Shown here one piece after another: positions 1 through 8,768 of a DNA stretch of 35,604 bases; the stretch's first letter is position 1; each line of letters starts with the position of its first letter. The notes beneath the pieces were generated by a model, which was given only the letters and a program-made list of their open reading frames with translations, made no database searches and was not told the DNA's origin. A program made the position numbers and the translations under genes. The stretch lies in NCBI GenBank assembly GCA_937872445.1, contig CALMSL010000138.1, positions 1-35,604 on the forward strand, written 5' to 3'. Origin of the DNA: an uncultured Microbacteriaceae bacterium (lineage in GTDB: Bacteria > Actinomycetota > Actinomycetes > Actinomycetales > Microbacteriaceae).

Positions 1-1691
1 ACGTCGGCGACGATGCCGTCCTTGTGGGCGGTGAGCGGCTGCTCCATCTTCATGGCCTCCAGCACGAGCACGAGATCGCCCTTGACGACGCGGTCGCCAT
101 CCGCGACGGCGAGCTTCACGATGGTCGCCTGCATGGGTGCCTTGACGGAGTCGCCGGTCGCCGTCGCCGCCACGCTGCCGGCGTTTCGCCGGGGAGGCAC
201 AACGGCGGTCGAATCCGCGGCCGTCCCGAGCAGCCTGGCCGGCAGGGACACTTCGATCCGCTTTCCGGCGACCTCGACGACGACGTTCTGCCGGGCCGGG
301 TTCGGTGCGGCATCCGGCAGCGAACCGGTCCACTGCTCGATGTCGTTGTCGAAATCCGTCTCGATCCAGCGCGTGTACACGGAGAATGGCTCAGACGTGA
401 ACGCCGGATCCCGCACGATCCTTCGGTGGAACGGCAGGACGGTCGGCAGCCCGGCCACCTCGAACTCGTCGAGCGCGCGGCGCGAGCGCTCCAGCGCATC
501 CTCGCGGCTCGACCCCGTCACGATGAGTTTCGCAAGCAGCGAGTCGAACGCGCCGCCGATCACATCCCCGGTCGTCACGCCGCTGTCCACGCGAACCCCC
601 GGCCCGCCGGGGAACCGCAGCACGTTCACCGGGCCGGGCATCGGCATGAAGTTCAGGCCGGGGTCCTCGCCGTTGATGCGGAACTCGAACGAGTGGCCCT
701 GCGGTTCGGGGTCCGGGTAGTCGAGGGTGCCGCCTTCGGCGATGCGGAACTGCTCGCGAACGAGGTCGATCCCGGTGACCTCCTCCGACACCGGATGCTC
801 CACCTGCAGCCGCGTGTTCACCTCAAGGAACGAGATGGTCCCGTCGGAGGCGACCAGAAACTCGCACGTTCCGGCCCCGACGTATCCAACCTCGCGCAGA
901 ATCGCCTTCGACGACGTGTATAGCTGCTCGTTCTGGGCGTCGGTGAGGAACGGGGCGGGCGCCTCCTCCACGAGTTTCTGGTGGCGGCGCTGCAGCGAGC
1001 AGTCGCGCGTGGAGATCACGACGACGTTGCCGGCCGCATCCGCGAGGCACTGCGTCTCCACGTGCCGCGGTTTGTCGAGGTACTTCTCCACGAAGCATTC
1101 GCCGCGGCCGAACGCCGCGATCGCCTCGCGCGTCGCCGACTCGAAGAGTTCGGGGATCTCCTCCCGGGTTCGGGCAACCTTGAGGCCGCGTCCGCCGCCG
1201 CCGAACGCCGCCTTGATGGCGACCGGCAGGCCGTGCTCGTCCACGAACGCAAGAACCTCGGCGGCGTCGGCAACCGGGTTGAGCGTGCCAGGTGCGAGCG
1301 GGGCGCCAACCTTTTCGGCAATGTGGCGGGCCGAAACCTTGTCGCCGAGCTGTTCGATCGCCTCGGGGGATGGCCCGATCCAGATGAGCCCCGCGTCGAT
1401 CACGGCACGCGCGAATTCGGCGTTCTCGGCGAGGAATCCGTAACCGGGGTGCACGGCATCCGCCTCGGACCGGCGCGCGATCGAGAGCAGCTTGTCGATG
1501 ACGAGGTACGTTTCGGCGCTTGTCGTCCCCTCGAGCGCATACGCTTCGTCGGCGAGTTTCACGTGCCGGGCGTCGCGGTCCTGGTCCGCGTAGACGGCCA
1601 CCGAGGCGATGCCGCTGTCCTTCGCGGCCCGGATCACGCGAACGGCGATCTCACCGCGGTTGGCGATGAGGACTTTGGAGATACGGGGCAT
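1..1691 (-). CDS. accA3: Acyl-CoA carboxylase alpha subunit (biotin carboxylase + biotin carrier), 3' end cut by window edge
   Basis: This is the biotin-carrying alpha subunit of an acetyl-/propionyl-CoA carboxylase. It carboxylates biotin with ATP and bicarbonate and hands the carboxyl group to the beta subunit. Reading from ATG at 1691 the protein starts [18 protein letters not shown], the usual biotin carboxylase N-terminus. The ATP-grasp lysine and glycine loop ([14 protein letters not shown], about residues 158-171) and CPSase-type [14 protein letters not shown] motif are present. The carrier motif EAMKM places the biotinylated lysine at residue 548. About 563 codons lie in the window and only the last residues of the carrier domain are missing. 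A TAGGCT box sits 8 nt before the ATG. The matching beta and epsilon subunits are at 9.3-11.1 kb and the biotin ligase at 19.5 kb. Function is secure; the acyl-CoA preference is not readable here. Confidence 0.96.
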   Translation of the reverse strand, partial: MPRISKVLIANRGEIAVRVIRAAKDSGIASVAVYADQDRDARHVKLADEAYALEGTTSAETYLVIDKLLSIARRSEADAVHPGYGFLAENAEFARAVIDAGLIWIGPSPEAIEQLGDKVSARHIAEKVGAPLAPGTLNPVADAAEVLAFVDEHGLPVAIKAAFGGGGRGLKVARTREEIPELFESATREAIAAFGRGECFVEKYLDKPRHVETQCLADAAGNVVVISTRDCSLQRRHQKLVEEAPAPFLTDAQNEQLYTSSKAILREVGYVGAGTCEFLVASDGTISFLEVNTRLQVEHPVSEEVTGIDLVREQFRIAEGGTLDYPDPEPQGHSFEFRINGEDPGLNFMPMPGPVNVLRFPGGPGVRVDSGVTTGDVIGGAFDSLLAKLIVTGSSREDALERSRRALDEFEVAGLPTVLPFHRRIVRDPAFTSEPFSVYTRWIETDFDNDIEQWTGSLPDAAPNPARQNVVVEVAGKRIEVSLPARLLGTAADSTAVVPPRRNAGSVAATATGDSVKAPMQATIVKLAVADGDRVVKGDLVLVLEAMKMEQPLTAHKDGIVAD

Positions 1692-1699
1692 AGTTGTTT

Positions 1700-1705
1700 A
1701 GCCTA
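1700..1705 (-). promoter_or_regulatory. Candidate -10 box of accA3
   Basis: TAGGCT on the minus strand lies 8 nt before the accA3 ATG. This would start the mRNA at or very near the start codon. No clear -35 or Shine-Dalgarno is visible. It belongs to a set of similar boxes in this window. Confidence 0.4.
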
Positions 1706-1794
1706 TTGCGGTTCCGGCGCGGAACATTGGTTGTAGTCGACAATTAAGGTTGGATGTCCTTGTATTTGAGGTGACAAACCGGTCACAGCCGCGT

Positions 1795-1867
1795 GCCGGG
1801 ACGGCGCTCGGCGCTGGCGTCGCGGTGACGATCAGAAATGATCGTCACTCATAGCTCCAGCGCGCCA
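1795..1867 (+). repeat. AGAAAT-hairpin repeat, copy 1
   Basis: A 30-nt GC-rich left flank (1795-1824) is followed by a perfect 9-bp hairpin. The left arm is GTGACGATC (1825-1833), the loop AGAAAT (1834-1839) and the right arm its complement (1840-1848). A right flank containing AGCTCCAGCGCGCCA ends at 1867. The left flank matches the inverted copy near 8.8 kb at 29 of 30 positions. The repeat contains the maf stop codon and encodes the last residues of Maf. It could act as a terminator between maf and accA3, but there is no T-run. Confidence 0.85.
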
Positions 1868-2470
1868 GTGAACGCCGAACTCGCGCAGCAGCCCGCGCAG
1901 CGTCGAAAGCGACAGCCCGACGACGGTGTGCGGGTCGCCATGCACGGACGTGATGAACGGTGCCCCGAGCGAGTCGATCGTAAACGCGCCGGCCACGTGG
2001 AGCGGTTCGCCCGTCGCAATGTAGGCGTCGATTTCGGCATCCGTGATGTCCGCCGCGAAGCTCACGCTCGCGCTGGAGACGGCCCCCGCCGAGCCCTGCA
2101 CTCCGCCGCCGCGATGGTCGATGAGCCAGTGCCCGGAGTGCAGGGTCCCGGTTTTGCCGCGCTGCAGCATCCACCGTTCGCGCGCCACGGATGCCGTAAG
2201 CGGTTTGCCGTAGATCGTCCCGTCGAGCTCGAACACGGAGTCGCCGCCGAGGATGAAGCCGTCGATCGCCGGTCCGACGACCGCCTCCGCCTTCAGTCGT
2301 GCGAGCAAGTGCACCATCTCCTGCGCGGAGATCGACCCGGCGGCGGCCACCGCCGCATCCTCGTCCACTCCGGACGGCATGACCACGGGCTCAATCCCGG
2401 CCGAGCGCAGCGTCGCGAGCCTCGCCGGCGAAGTCGAGGCGAGGTACAGCCGCACCGCGGGTTCTGGCAC
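1832..2470 (-). CDS. maf: Maf family nucleotide pyrophosphatase
   Basis: Maf proteins are nucleoside-triphosphate pyrophosphatases that hydrolyse non-canonical or modified nucleotides; some are linked to division arrest. The N-terminal signature LYLASTSPARLATLRSAGI, a VDEDA segment and the ILGGDSVF and GKP motifs are visible. The GTG at 2470 is chosen because GGAG stands 8 nt upstream (TTTAGGAGCGGCAGTG) and the conserved domain begins right after it; the frame stays open further upstream but would overlap the divergent methyltransferase. This gives 212 aa, normal for the family. The tail (RAGAMSDDHF) is encoded by the hairpin repeat and is unlikely to be part of the fold. It lies upstream of accA3 on the same strand, a neighbourhood also seen in mycobacteria. 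Confidence 0.93.
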   Translation of the reverse strand: MPEPAVRLYLASTSPARLATLRSAGIEPVVMPSGVDEDAAVAAAGSISAQEMVHLLARLKAEAVVGPAIDGFILGGDSVFELDGTIYGKPLTASVARERWMLQRGKTGTLHSGHWLIDHRGGGVQGSAGAVSSASVSFAADITDAEIDAYIATGEPLHVAGAFTIDSLGAPFITSVHGDPHTVVGLSLSTLRGLLREFGVHWRAGAMSDDHF

Positions 2471-2479
2471 TGCCGCTCC

Positions 2480-2485
2480 TAAACT
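2480..2485 (+). promoter_or_regulatory. Candidate -10 box for leaderless methyltransferase mRNA
   Basis: TAAACT is followed by 6 nt and the ATG at 2492. A transcript starting about 7 nt after the box would begin at the ATG itself. It lies in the 21-bp gap between the divergent maf and methyltransferase starts. Confidence 0.5.
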
Positions 2486-2491
2486 GTGGGG

Positions 2492-3772
2492 ATGGGCGAT
2501 CATCTGGGCCAACTCATCGAGTTGGAGATTTCCAACGTAGCCCACGGCGGGGTGATGGTCGCCCGTCACGATGGTCGCGTCGTCTTCGTCTCGGATGCGA
2601 TCCCGGGTGAGACGGTGCGCGCCGTCGTCTCGGATGACTCAAAGGCGAAATTTTGGCGGGCGGACACGGTGGAGGTGCTCGCAGCATCCGAACATCGGCA
2701 GGAGCACGTCTGGTCTGCGGCGTCCATCGATCGGCGACCCGAGGACCGGGCGGGCGGTGCCGAGTTCGGCCACATCATCCCCGAACATCAGCGTGAATTG
2801 AAACGGCGCGTGCTTGCGGATGCGCTCGCCAGGATGGCAGGAATCGACTCGCCCGTGCACGTTGAGGCGATCCAGGGCCGTGTGGACGGCACCGGATGGC
2901 GCACGCGCGTCCGCCTGCACGCCGCGGAGGACGGCGCGCTCGGCCCGTATGCTGCGCGCTCGCACCGGGTCATCCCCGTGCGAGATTTGCCCCTCGCGAC
3001 CGATGCCGTGGCCGATGCCGCACCTCTGGGCGGGCGATTTAGCGGGCCGGTTGACCTCGTGTCTCCGTCGATCGGACCCGTCCTCGTGATCGACGATGAT
3101 CGGGAGCTGCCGCCCATCACCGAGCGGGTCGGCGAGCGCGAGTTCCGACTGGATGCGCGTGGATTCTGGCAGGTTCACGAAGCGGCGGCGCACACGCTCA
3201 GCCGGGCGGTGCAGGAGGCGATCCTGCCGGACCTGTTCGACCCGGATGCCCCGAACCTTGACCTGTATGGCGGCGTCGGGCTTCTTGCCGCGGCAGTGGG
3301 CGACCGTTTCGGCAGTGGACGTGGCAGCGGACGTGGCAGCGGCGGCAGTGGTGGCAGCGGCGGCGCGGGCGGTGCGGGCGGTGCGGGAGGCGGCATCCGC
3401 ATCACCACCGTGGAAAGTGACGCCCGTGCGACGGAGTTCGCGCGGGAGAACCTCGCGGACTGGCCTCGCGCACGTGCGGTGACCTCCCGCGTGGACCGAT
3501 ACCTCACTCGGCTTCGCGTCGACGGCCAGCGCCTGGATCGGGCCACCGTGGTCCTTGACCCGCCGAGATCGGGTGCGGGGAGGGGCGTGGTCAACGAACT
3601 GGCCGGATTGTCTCCCGCGCACATCATTTACGTAGCGTGCGACCCGGTCGCACTGGCGAGGGACATCGACCTCTTTGCGCAACAGGGTTACCTGCTGGAG
3701 GGGATCCGAGCGTTCGACCTGTTCCCGAACACGCACCACGTCGAAGCTGTTGCGAGCATCATGCGCGCCTAG
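2492..3772 (+). CDS. TRAM-domain RNA (uracil-5-)methyltransferase, RumA/TrmA type
   Basis: A SAM-dependent enzyme of the class that makes 5-methyluridine in tRNA or rRNA. An N-terminal TRAM-like beta-barrel (about residues 1-60) precedes the Rossmann methyltransferase. Visible motifs are FWQVHEAAA, the SAM loop LDLYGGVGLL, LDPPRSGAGRG, the catalytic-cysteine segment YVACDPVALARDI and the C-terminal FDLFPNTHHVEAVA. The [4Fe-4S] cysteine cluster of RumA is absent; the equivalent stretch reads ERAGGAEFGHI-like sequence (DRAGGAEFGHI), as in cluster-less relatives. A 28-residue tract of only Gly, Ser, Ala and Arg (residues 274-301) is inserted after the SAM loop. ATG 2492 is preferred over the in-frame GTG at 2486 because the TAAACT box is exactly 6 nt away. 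Which RNA position it modifies cannot be told from sequence. Confidence 0.9.
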   Translation: MGDHLGQLIELEISNVAHGGVMVARHDGRVVFVSDAIPGETVRAVVSDDSKAKFWRADTVEVLAASEHRQEHVWSAASIDRRPEDRAGGAEFGHIIPEHQRELKRRVLADALARMAGIDSPVHVEAIQGRVDGTGWRTRVRLHAAEDGALGPYAARSHRVIPVRDLPLATDAVADAAPLGGRFSGPVDLVSPSIGPVLVIDDDRELPPITERVGEREFRLDARGFWQVHEAAAHTLSRAVQEAILPDLFDPDAPNLDLYGGVGLLAAAVGDRFGSGRGSGRGSGGSGGSGGAGGAGGAGGGIRITTVESDARATEFARENLADWPRARAVTSRVDRYLTRLRVDGQRLDRATVVLDPPRSGAGRGVVNELAGLSPAHIIYVACDPVALARDIDLFAQQGYLLEGIRAFDLFPNTHHVEAVASIMRA

Positions 3773-3793
3773 CTGCGAGCTCCCAACTGGCAG

Positions 3794-5716
3794 TTACCAG
3801 CTACCGCCGCCGCCACCACCGCCGCCTCCGCCCCCGCCTCCGCCGCCGCCACCCGAGCCTCCGCTCGACGCAGGCGTGGACGAGAAGGACGACGTGGCCA
3901 TGCTCGTGAAACTGTTCACCGCGGAACCGATGGAGGAGATGGAGGCCACGGTGCCGGACAGATACCCGGCGTGGAATCCGGCGCTGCCCACATACCAGTC
4001 GGGGGCCGGCTGGGCCTTGCCCTGGGCCACAAGCTCGGCAAACACCCTCGACCAACGCTCCGCTTCACCGAACACCATCGCCCACGGCATGTAGCGGCTG
4101 AAAACGTCCTCATCCTCGTCGAAGCGGATGCGGTCGGCTTCCGCGGTCGCGATGTACTCCTTGAAACCGGCGAGTTGAACATAGACGGCGTGCCCGAGCG
4201 CGCTGCGCCGTGCGGCCTTCGAGGCGCGTCCGAGTGTCAGGAAGGATCCGGCCGCGAGACCGATCGGGATGAGCGCGAAAGTACCGCCGAACATGGACGC
4301 CAGCACGAACCCGCCAAAGCCGAGAAGCAAACCCCAGGAAATGAGCGGGTGCGTGGAGTTGATTTTGTCGATGAAGTAGCCTCGATGCTCAATCCAGGTG
4401 TCCAGTGTTTTCACGATCGCGCGCATGTCCGAGGCGAACTTGTTGGTCAGGGACGAGAGGGTGACGCTCGTGCGGTTGCCCCGAAACAACTTGCCGAGCA
4501 ACAGGGCCTCGTGCGGGAGAAGCTCTGCGGCATCCGGTCCGCCCGGGCGGGAGGCTGCCTTCTTCTGCGCCGCGCGCTCCGGGGTGGCGACGAGGGTGTA
4601 GTCCTTTGCCTTGCGCCGGTTCCCACCCTCGACCTCCTCGATGCGCAAGTGCCCGCGCACGGCCAAATCGATGAGGGTCGCCGTAATGTCGGCGTTCTTG
4701 CGCTTCTTCTCCAGTACGGTCCGTCCCGCTCCGACGGGAAGACCTTTCGGAGGCTGGTACTGCACGACGATCGTTTCGCCGCGGTCGGCGGGGCCGACTT
4801 CGGCGCTGCCGGGATCGTCGGGGATGCCGCCGGGTGTGACCCCGACGAACTTGCGGTCGCGCCGTCGCGCCACCACGAGCAGTTGGAACGCGGCGGGAAT
4901 GCCGAACAGCAGCGCGAGGCCGGTTCCCCAGTTCCACGGGCTCCAGAACGGGTCCGGACCGTCATTGGAGCCGCTCACGATCGGCGTGTAGTTGTAGGGC
5001 AGGCTCGGCTCGACGATGGGCGCGGTGCCGGTGAACGTTCCCTCCGGCCAGGCGACGTCGATCGTGAGTCCCTGTCGGCTGGACAGTCGGGTCGCCTGAA
5101 ACTGTGCGGACACGCCGTCCGTGCTGGCCAGTGCGCACGGATCCTTGGTCCCGTCGAATCCTGCGTAACATGCGACGGAGCGCGGTGGCGTCGGCCCCGT
5201 CACGGTGACGGTCGTACGTTCGATGGCCGGATCCCAGTAGCTGCCGGTCGCATTCCAGTAGAACTCGTCCAGGAAGGTCCCGTCCGGCTGTTGCGCCCGG
5301 TTGAGCGCGCCGTCGATGTCGTAGCGGATCACGTAGGTCTGCTTGCCGCTCACGTTGGCGTTCTTGTTGCCAATTCTGATCTGCAGGGCATTGCCGAGCC
5401 TCGTCGAGTACAGCGCGCTCGCCTCGGTCGGGCTGGACACGTCGGTGACCGTGTAGCGGTACACCCGGTCCTGTCCTGCGGTTGCGGTGGCGAAGCGGGA
5501 GGCCAGGTACCGGTCGATGCCGTGGCGATCCTCGGCTCCGGCGAAGTCGTAGTCGATGGTTTCGACAACATGAACGGTTCCGTCTGTCTCGACGGTGTAC
5601 TGGATGTCGAAGTTTCGGATGGTTTCCACCCCGGAACCGGATCCGCCGGTGCATCCGGCGAGGGCAAGAGCGGCGACCCCGGCGATGACGGCTATTTTCG
5701 CGATCCGTGGCGACAT
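3794..5716 (-). CDS. DUF2207 family membrane lipoprotein with poly-glycine tail
   Basis: A 640-residue membrane protein of the DUF2207 family; its role is unknown. The N-terminus is a lipoprotein signal peptide with lipobox LAGC (Cys22). A beta-rich extracytoplasmic domain (about residues 30-230) follows, including YTVETDGTVHVVETIDYDF. Then come a membrane segment near 255-280, a basic cytoplasmic region, two adjacent membrane helices near 460-495 and a cytoplasmic remainder. The C-terminus is a run of about 20 glycines closed by Ser-Trp, an ending also seen in other DUF2207 and TPM-domain proteins. The gene faces the methyltransferase tail-to-tail with 21 bp between stops. It is divergent from the response regulator operon, with a TAGAGT box 6 nt before its ATG. 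Confidence 0.88.
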   Translation of the reverse strand: MSPRIAKIAVIAGVAALALAGCTGGSGSGVETIRNFDIQYTVETDGTVHVVETIDYDFAGAEDRHGIDRYLASRFATATAGQDRVYRYTVTDVSSPTEASALYSTRLGNALQIRIGNKNANVSGKQTYVIRYDIDGALNRAQQPDGTFLDEFYWNATGSYWDPAIERTTVTVTGPTPPRSVACYAGFDGTKDPCALASTDGVSAQFQATRLSSRQGLTIDVAWPEGTFTGTAPIVEPSLPYNYTPIVSGSNDGPDPFWSPWNWGTGLALLFGIPAAFQLLVVARRRDRKFVGVTPGGIPDDPGSAEVGPADRGETIVVQYQPPKGLPVGAGRTVLEKKRKNADITATLIDLAVRGHLRIEEVEGGNRRKAKDYTLVATPERAAQKKAASRPGGPDAAELLPHEALLLGKLFRGNRTSVTLSSLTNKFASDMRAIVKTLDTWIEHRGYFIDKINSTHPLISWGLLLGFGGFVLASMFGGTFALIPIGLAAGSFLTLGRASKAARRSALGHAVYVQLAGFKEYIATAEADRIRFDEDEDVFSRYMPWAMVFGEAERWSRVFAELVAQGKAQPAPDWYVGSAGFHAGYLSGTVASISSIGSAVNSFTSMATSSFSSTPASSGGSGGGGGGGGGGGGGGGGGSW

Positions 5717-5722
5717 GTGCAG

Positions 5723-5728
5723 ACTCTA
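5723..5728 (-). promoter_or_regulatory. Candidate -10 box for leaderless DUF2207 mRNA
   Basis: TAGAGT on the minus strand, then 6 nt, then the ATG at 5716. No Shine-Dalgarno is visible in those 6 nt, so leaderless initiation is the simplest reading. Confidence 0.5.
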
Positions 5729-5789
5729 TCGGCTGTGGCGCGCACCGTGCCATTAAGCTGTTGGTGACACAGGGAACAGGATCGCTACC

Positions 5790-6494
5790 ATGCAACTCAC
5801 GGCAGAAAACGTAACCTCCGCCGAGGCGACGCATCAGGGTGTGAGGGTTGGTGTCGTCGACGATCACGAATCGGTGAGGCTCGGGCTGAAAGCCGCGTTC
5901 ATTGATGCCGGCTTCGATTTCATTCTCGCTGCGGCGTCGGTCGGGGAATTCGTCTCGAATCTTGACGGCAGGGAATGCGATGTGGTCGTTCTGGATCTGT
6001 CCCTGGGGGATGGTTCAACGGTTACGGAGAATGTGAAGTCCATTCAGGCCAGCGGGTGCGCTGTTCTCGTCCACAGCATCGCGGATCGCGTCGCGCTCGT
6101 GCGAGAAGCTCTCGCGGCGGGCGCCGCGGGTGTCATCCCCAAGTCCTCCGCGACGAAGACCGTGCTGTCCGCTGCGGCGACAGTTGCCAGAGGCGAAGTG
6201 TTGAACAACCTCGAATGGGCGAGCGCGATCGACGCGGACCGCGACTTTTCGAAGGCGCAGCTGGGGCGGCGGGAACGCGAAATCCTGCACCTGTATGCGT
6301 CGGGTTTGCCGTTGAAGCTTGCGGCGGAGAAGCTCGGCATCGGCTACGCGACGGCGCGCGAGTACCTCGACCGAATCCGGTTGAAGTACATCGAGGTGGG
6401 GCGGCCCGCCCCCACCAAGGTTGATCTTCTGCGTCGTGCGGTGGAGGACGGAATTCTTCCCGGACTCGATCCTGACGGCGGAGATGACGACTAA
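5790..6494 (+). CDS. Two-component response regulator, receiver + LuxR-type HTH
   Basis: A 234-residue DNA-binding response regulator. The receiver domain (about residues 18-130) has the acidic pair D24-D25 in VGVVDDHESVR, the phospho-acceptor D69 in VVVLDLSLGDGS and the conserved lysine K118 in GVIPKSS. The output domain (about 157-215) is a LuxR/NarL-like helix-turn-helix, with LGRREREILHLYASGLPLKLAAEKL cut short here: the helix pair is LAAEKLGIGYATAREYL. ATG 5790 has AGGA about 9 nt upstream. The kinase start overlaps its last 11 bp and a kinase-like membrane protein follows, so the three are surely co-transcribed. The operon is divergent from the DUF2207 gene, which is a candidate target. 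The inducing signal is unknown. Confidence 0.92.
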   Translation: MQLTAENVTSAEATHQGVRVGVVDDHESVRLGLKAAFIDAGFDFILAAASVGEFVSNLDGRECDVVVLDLSLGDGSTVTENVKSIQASGCAVLVHSIADRVALVREALAAGAAGVIPKSSATKTVLSAAATVARGEVLNNLEWASAIDADRDFSKAQLGRREREILHLYASGLPLKLAAEKLGIGYATAREYLDRIRLKYIEVGRPAPTKVDLLRRAVEDGILPGLDPDGGDDD

Positions 6495-7719
6495 CACCAC
6501 GACGTCGGTTCCGCCGAGTCTTCCACTGAGGCCGATCAGCCGTCCGCGGATGGAGGTGGTTGCCTCCCGGTCGGTCGCATTTTTTGGCCTGTTGTTCGGT
6601 GCGCAAACGTTTCCCGTCATGCTCGGCCAGGTGGGGCAACTCCAACCGGCCTGGTTCTGGGGTTACAACATCACCATTTTCGGCGGGCTGCTGCTGAGCG
6701 TTGTCGCTTCCCTGTCTCGACGGTTCGTCCGCATCGTGAATATTTGGATCGCGGCCGCCTATCTGGTGGCGATTGCGTCGTGGCCGCTGGCCGTTGTCGA
6801 TCCGTCGGCGATCGCGACCGGCCGCCCCTGGTTGTGGTTCCTGTGCACTGTGGCGACCGCGGCGGCGGCCATCGCCCTGTCGACGTGGGCCGCGACGGCA
6901 TACCTCGTGCTCGCGCCGTCGATTTACGGAATTGTTCGGCTCACACCGTCCGGCGGGGGTGCGTCGGCGGACCTTGCGGCTCTGGATGCGGTGTACGCGA
7001 TGCTGCTCGGCGGCGCCGTACTCATGATCATCACTCTCCTGCGCGGTGCCGCCGCTACCGTGGACGCCGCCCAGTCCGCCGCCCTTGCGCGCTACTCGGA
7101 TGCGGTTCGTCATCACGCGACGGAAGTCGAACGCGTTCAGGTTGATTCGATTGTCCACGACAGCGTGCTCACCACCCTGATTTCCGCTGCGCGGGCGTAT
7201 TCGCCGGAAGCGATGGTGTTGTCGGCGAAAATGGCCAGCAATGCGATCGGGCACCTCCGGGAGGCTGCCGCCGTTTCCCCTGACGATGAATCGATGGTGG
7301 CCGTCGATCAGGTGGCGGGAGGGATAGCGGCGGCCGCCGGGACGCTGTCGGCCCCTTTCGCGACGCGCGTCGTGGACGTGGGCGCTGGAACGATTCCCGT
7401 GCAGGTTGCCGAGGCGCTCTACTCCGCGTCAATCCAGGCGATGGTCAATAGCCTTCAGCACGCGGGCAGCGCGGATGGCGTGGAGCGCTGGCTGCGCATC
7501 ACCGGTTCCGGTGCCGAGGGCCTGGAGATTGAAATCGGCGACGATGGCGTCGGTTTCGATTCGAGTGACGTGCCGGCGGAACGGCTCGGGCTTCGAGTAT
7601 CCATCATGGAGCGGGTGGCAAATGCTGGCGGGCGCGTGTATGTCGCTTCCCGGCCGGGCGAGGGAACGGTGATCAGCATTGTCTGGCCCGATCCGGACAG
7701 TGAGGAGGATGACGACTGA
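6484..7719 (+). CDS. Membrane sensor histidine kinase
   Basis: The cognate kinase of the response regulator, 411 aa from ATG 6484. This start overlaps the regulator stop by 11 bp and removes an unlikely N-terminal extension encoded in the regulator gene. Roughly five to six membrane segments lie between residues 29 and 187. The dimerisation/phosphorylation helix reads VDSIVHDSVLTTLISAARA, giving H225 as the likely phospho-acceptor. A HATPase_c domain follows: N-box QAMVNSLQHA, G1 box DDGVGFD and GLRVSI near the end. There is no extracellular sensor domain of note, so sensing probably occurs in the membrane region. The stop overlaps the next start (TGATG). Confidence 0.9.
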   Translation: MTTNTTTSVPPSLPLRPISRPRMEVVASRSVAFFGLLFGAQTFPVMLGQVGQLQPAWFWGYNITIFGGLLLSVVASLSRRFVRIVNIWIAAAYLVAIASWPLAVVDPSAIATGRPWLWFLCTVATAAAAIALSTWAATAYLVLAPSIYGIVRLTPSGGGASADLAALDAVYAMLLGGAVLMIITLLRGAAATVDAAQSAALARYSDAVRHHATEVERVQVDSIVHDSVLTTLISAARAYSPEAMVLSAKMASNAIGHLREAAAVSPDDESMVAVDQVAGGIAAAAGTLSAPFATRVVDVGAGTIPVQVAEALYSASIQAMVNSLQHAGSADGVERWLRITGSGAEGLEIEIGDDGVGFDSSDVPAERLGLRVSIMERVANAGGRVYVASRPGEGTVISIVWPDPDSEEDDD

Positions 7720-8768
7720 TGGTCATCTCAATCCGGCGGTACATCATTGTCGCTCTTGCCGCGGTTTTTTCCGGCTACCACCTCCTGCTCGCGACCTACT
7801 CGTTCGATGTCCCTCGCGACAAGCTTCCGTATCTGGCGGCGATGGTGCTGTACGCCATCGCAACAGCGATAAGCCTGTGGCCGTCGAAGAACATTGCCAT
7901 GCCGATGTGGATGGCCAGTTTCAACGTGGCGGTGTGCATCGCGCTTCCGCTGCTCGTGACAGCGCAGCTTGACGTCCACGGGAGTGTGGGTTCGGATTAT
8001 TCGACCTGGTACCCCGCGGCGGTCGGGACGCTTATGGTCATCACGTCCACCCGCCGCCGGCACTTCTTCGCGTGGCTCGGGGTGGGGTTCCTGGCGGTTC
8101 AGACTGCGGTCTGGGCAGGATTCGGCGCTCTCGCAACTCTCGGCGTTGTGGGCAGCCTGGTCTGGGTTGCGGTGTCGCACGTCCTGTCCGTTTCGCTTGC
8201 GAGGATCGCCAGCGATGCACGGAAGTACGTGGAGGCGGAGCGGGAGGCCACCGCGTGGCAGGCCGCCCAGGAGGCGCACTTGTTCGAGCGCCAGTTCCGT
8301 CTGCGCCAAACCAATCGGATGGCCTTGCCGATGCTGCGTCAGATTGTTTCCAGTGAGGGGGATCTGACCGATGCGCAGCGCCGGGAGTGCGTGTACCTTG
8401 AGGCGGCGATCCGCGATGAGATCCGCGGGCGAAAGCTTCTGAACAGTCGAGTGCGGAACCAGGTGATGCGGGCGCGCCGTCGCGGCGCGATTGTGACGCT
8501 GCTCGACGAGGGTGGCCTTGACGACCTTTCCGATGCCGAACTTGACCGCGTGCTGGGCAGCCTGGCCGAAGCGTTGAAAAGTTCCACATCGGATCGGCTG
8601 ATCGCCCGCACGGTTCCGGAGGGTTCGGATGTCGCCGTGACGGTCGTGGGGCTCACCTCATCGGACGGCGGGAGCGCCAGTGCGCTCGGCCACGAGGGAG
8701 ACGATGACGACGATGATCAGGTCGAGTTGTGGCTGGAGATCCCGCGCGCTGGCGCGCTAGAGCTGTAA
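7719..8768 (+). CDS. Kinase-like polytopic membrane protein lacking catalytic motifs
   Basis: Function unknown. The 349-residue protein has about six membrane segments (roughly 9-27, 37-53, 62-81, 98-110, 117-135, 138-158). A helical linker (165-200) then leads into a cytoplasmic region of about 150 residues. The layout mirrors the kinase just upstream, but I see no phospho-acceptor HDxV/HExx motif, no N-box and no DxGxG ATP-binding motif. It may be a degenerate histidine kinase that partners or restrains the active one; that is inference. An acidic run (GHEGDDDDDDQVELWLEIP) precedes the tail, and the final residues come from the hairpin repeat. ATG 7719 overlaps the kinase stop by one base, with AGGAGG about 11 nt upstream, indicating translational coupling. 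Confidence 0.8.
   Translation: MVISIRRYIIVALAAVFSGYHLLLATYSFDVPRDKLPYLAAMVLYAIATAISLWPSKNIAMPMWMASFNVAVCIALPLLVTAQLDVHGSVGSDYSTWYPAAVGTLMVITSTRRRHFFAWLGVGFLAVQTAVWAGFGALATLGVVGSLVWVAVSHVLSVSLARIASDARKYVEAEREATAWQAAQEAHLFERQFRLRQTNRMALPMLRQIVSSEGDLTDAQRRECVYLEAAIRDEIRGRKLLNSRVRNQVMRARRRGAIVTLLDEGGLDDLSDAELDRVLGSLAEALKSSTSDRLIARTVPEGSDVAVTVVGLTSSDGGSASALGHEGDDDDDDQVELWLEIPRAGALEL

Noticed and set aside
3971-5767. A 598-codon plus-strand frame
   Set aside because: Antisense to the DUF2207 gene, which has a signal peptide, lipobox and known family sequence; the frame shows no domain.
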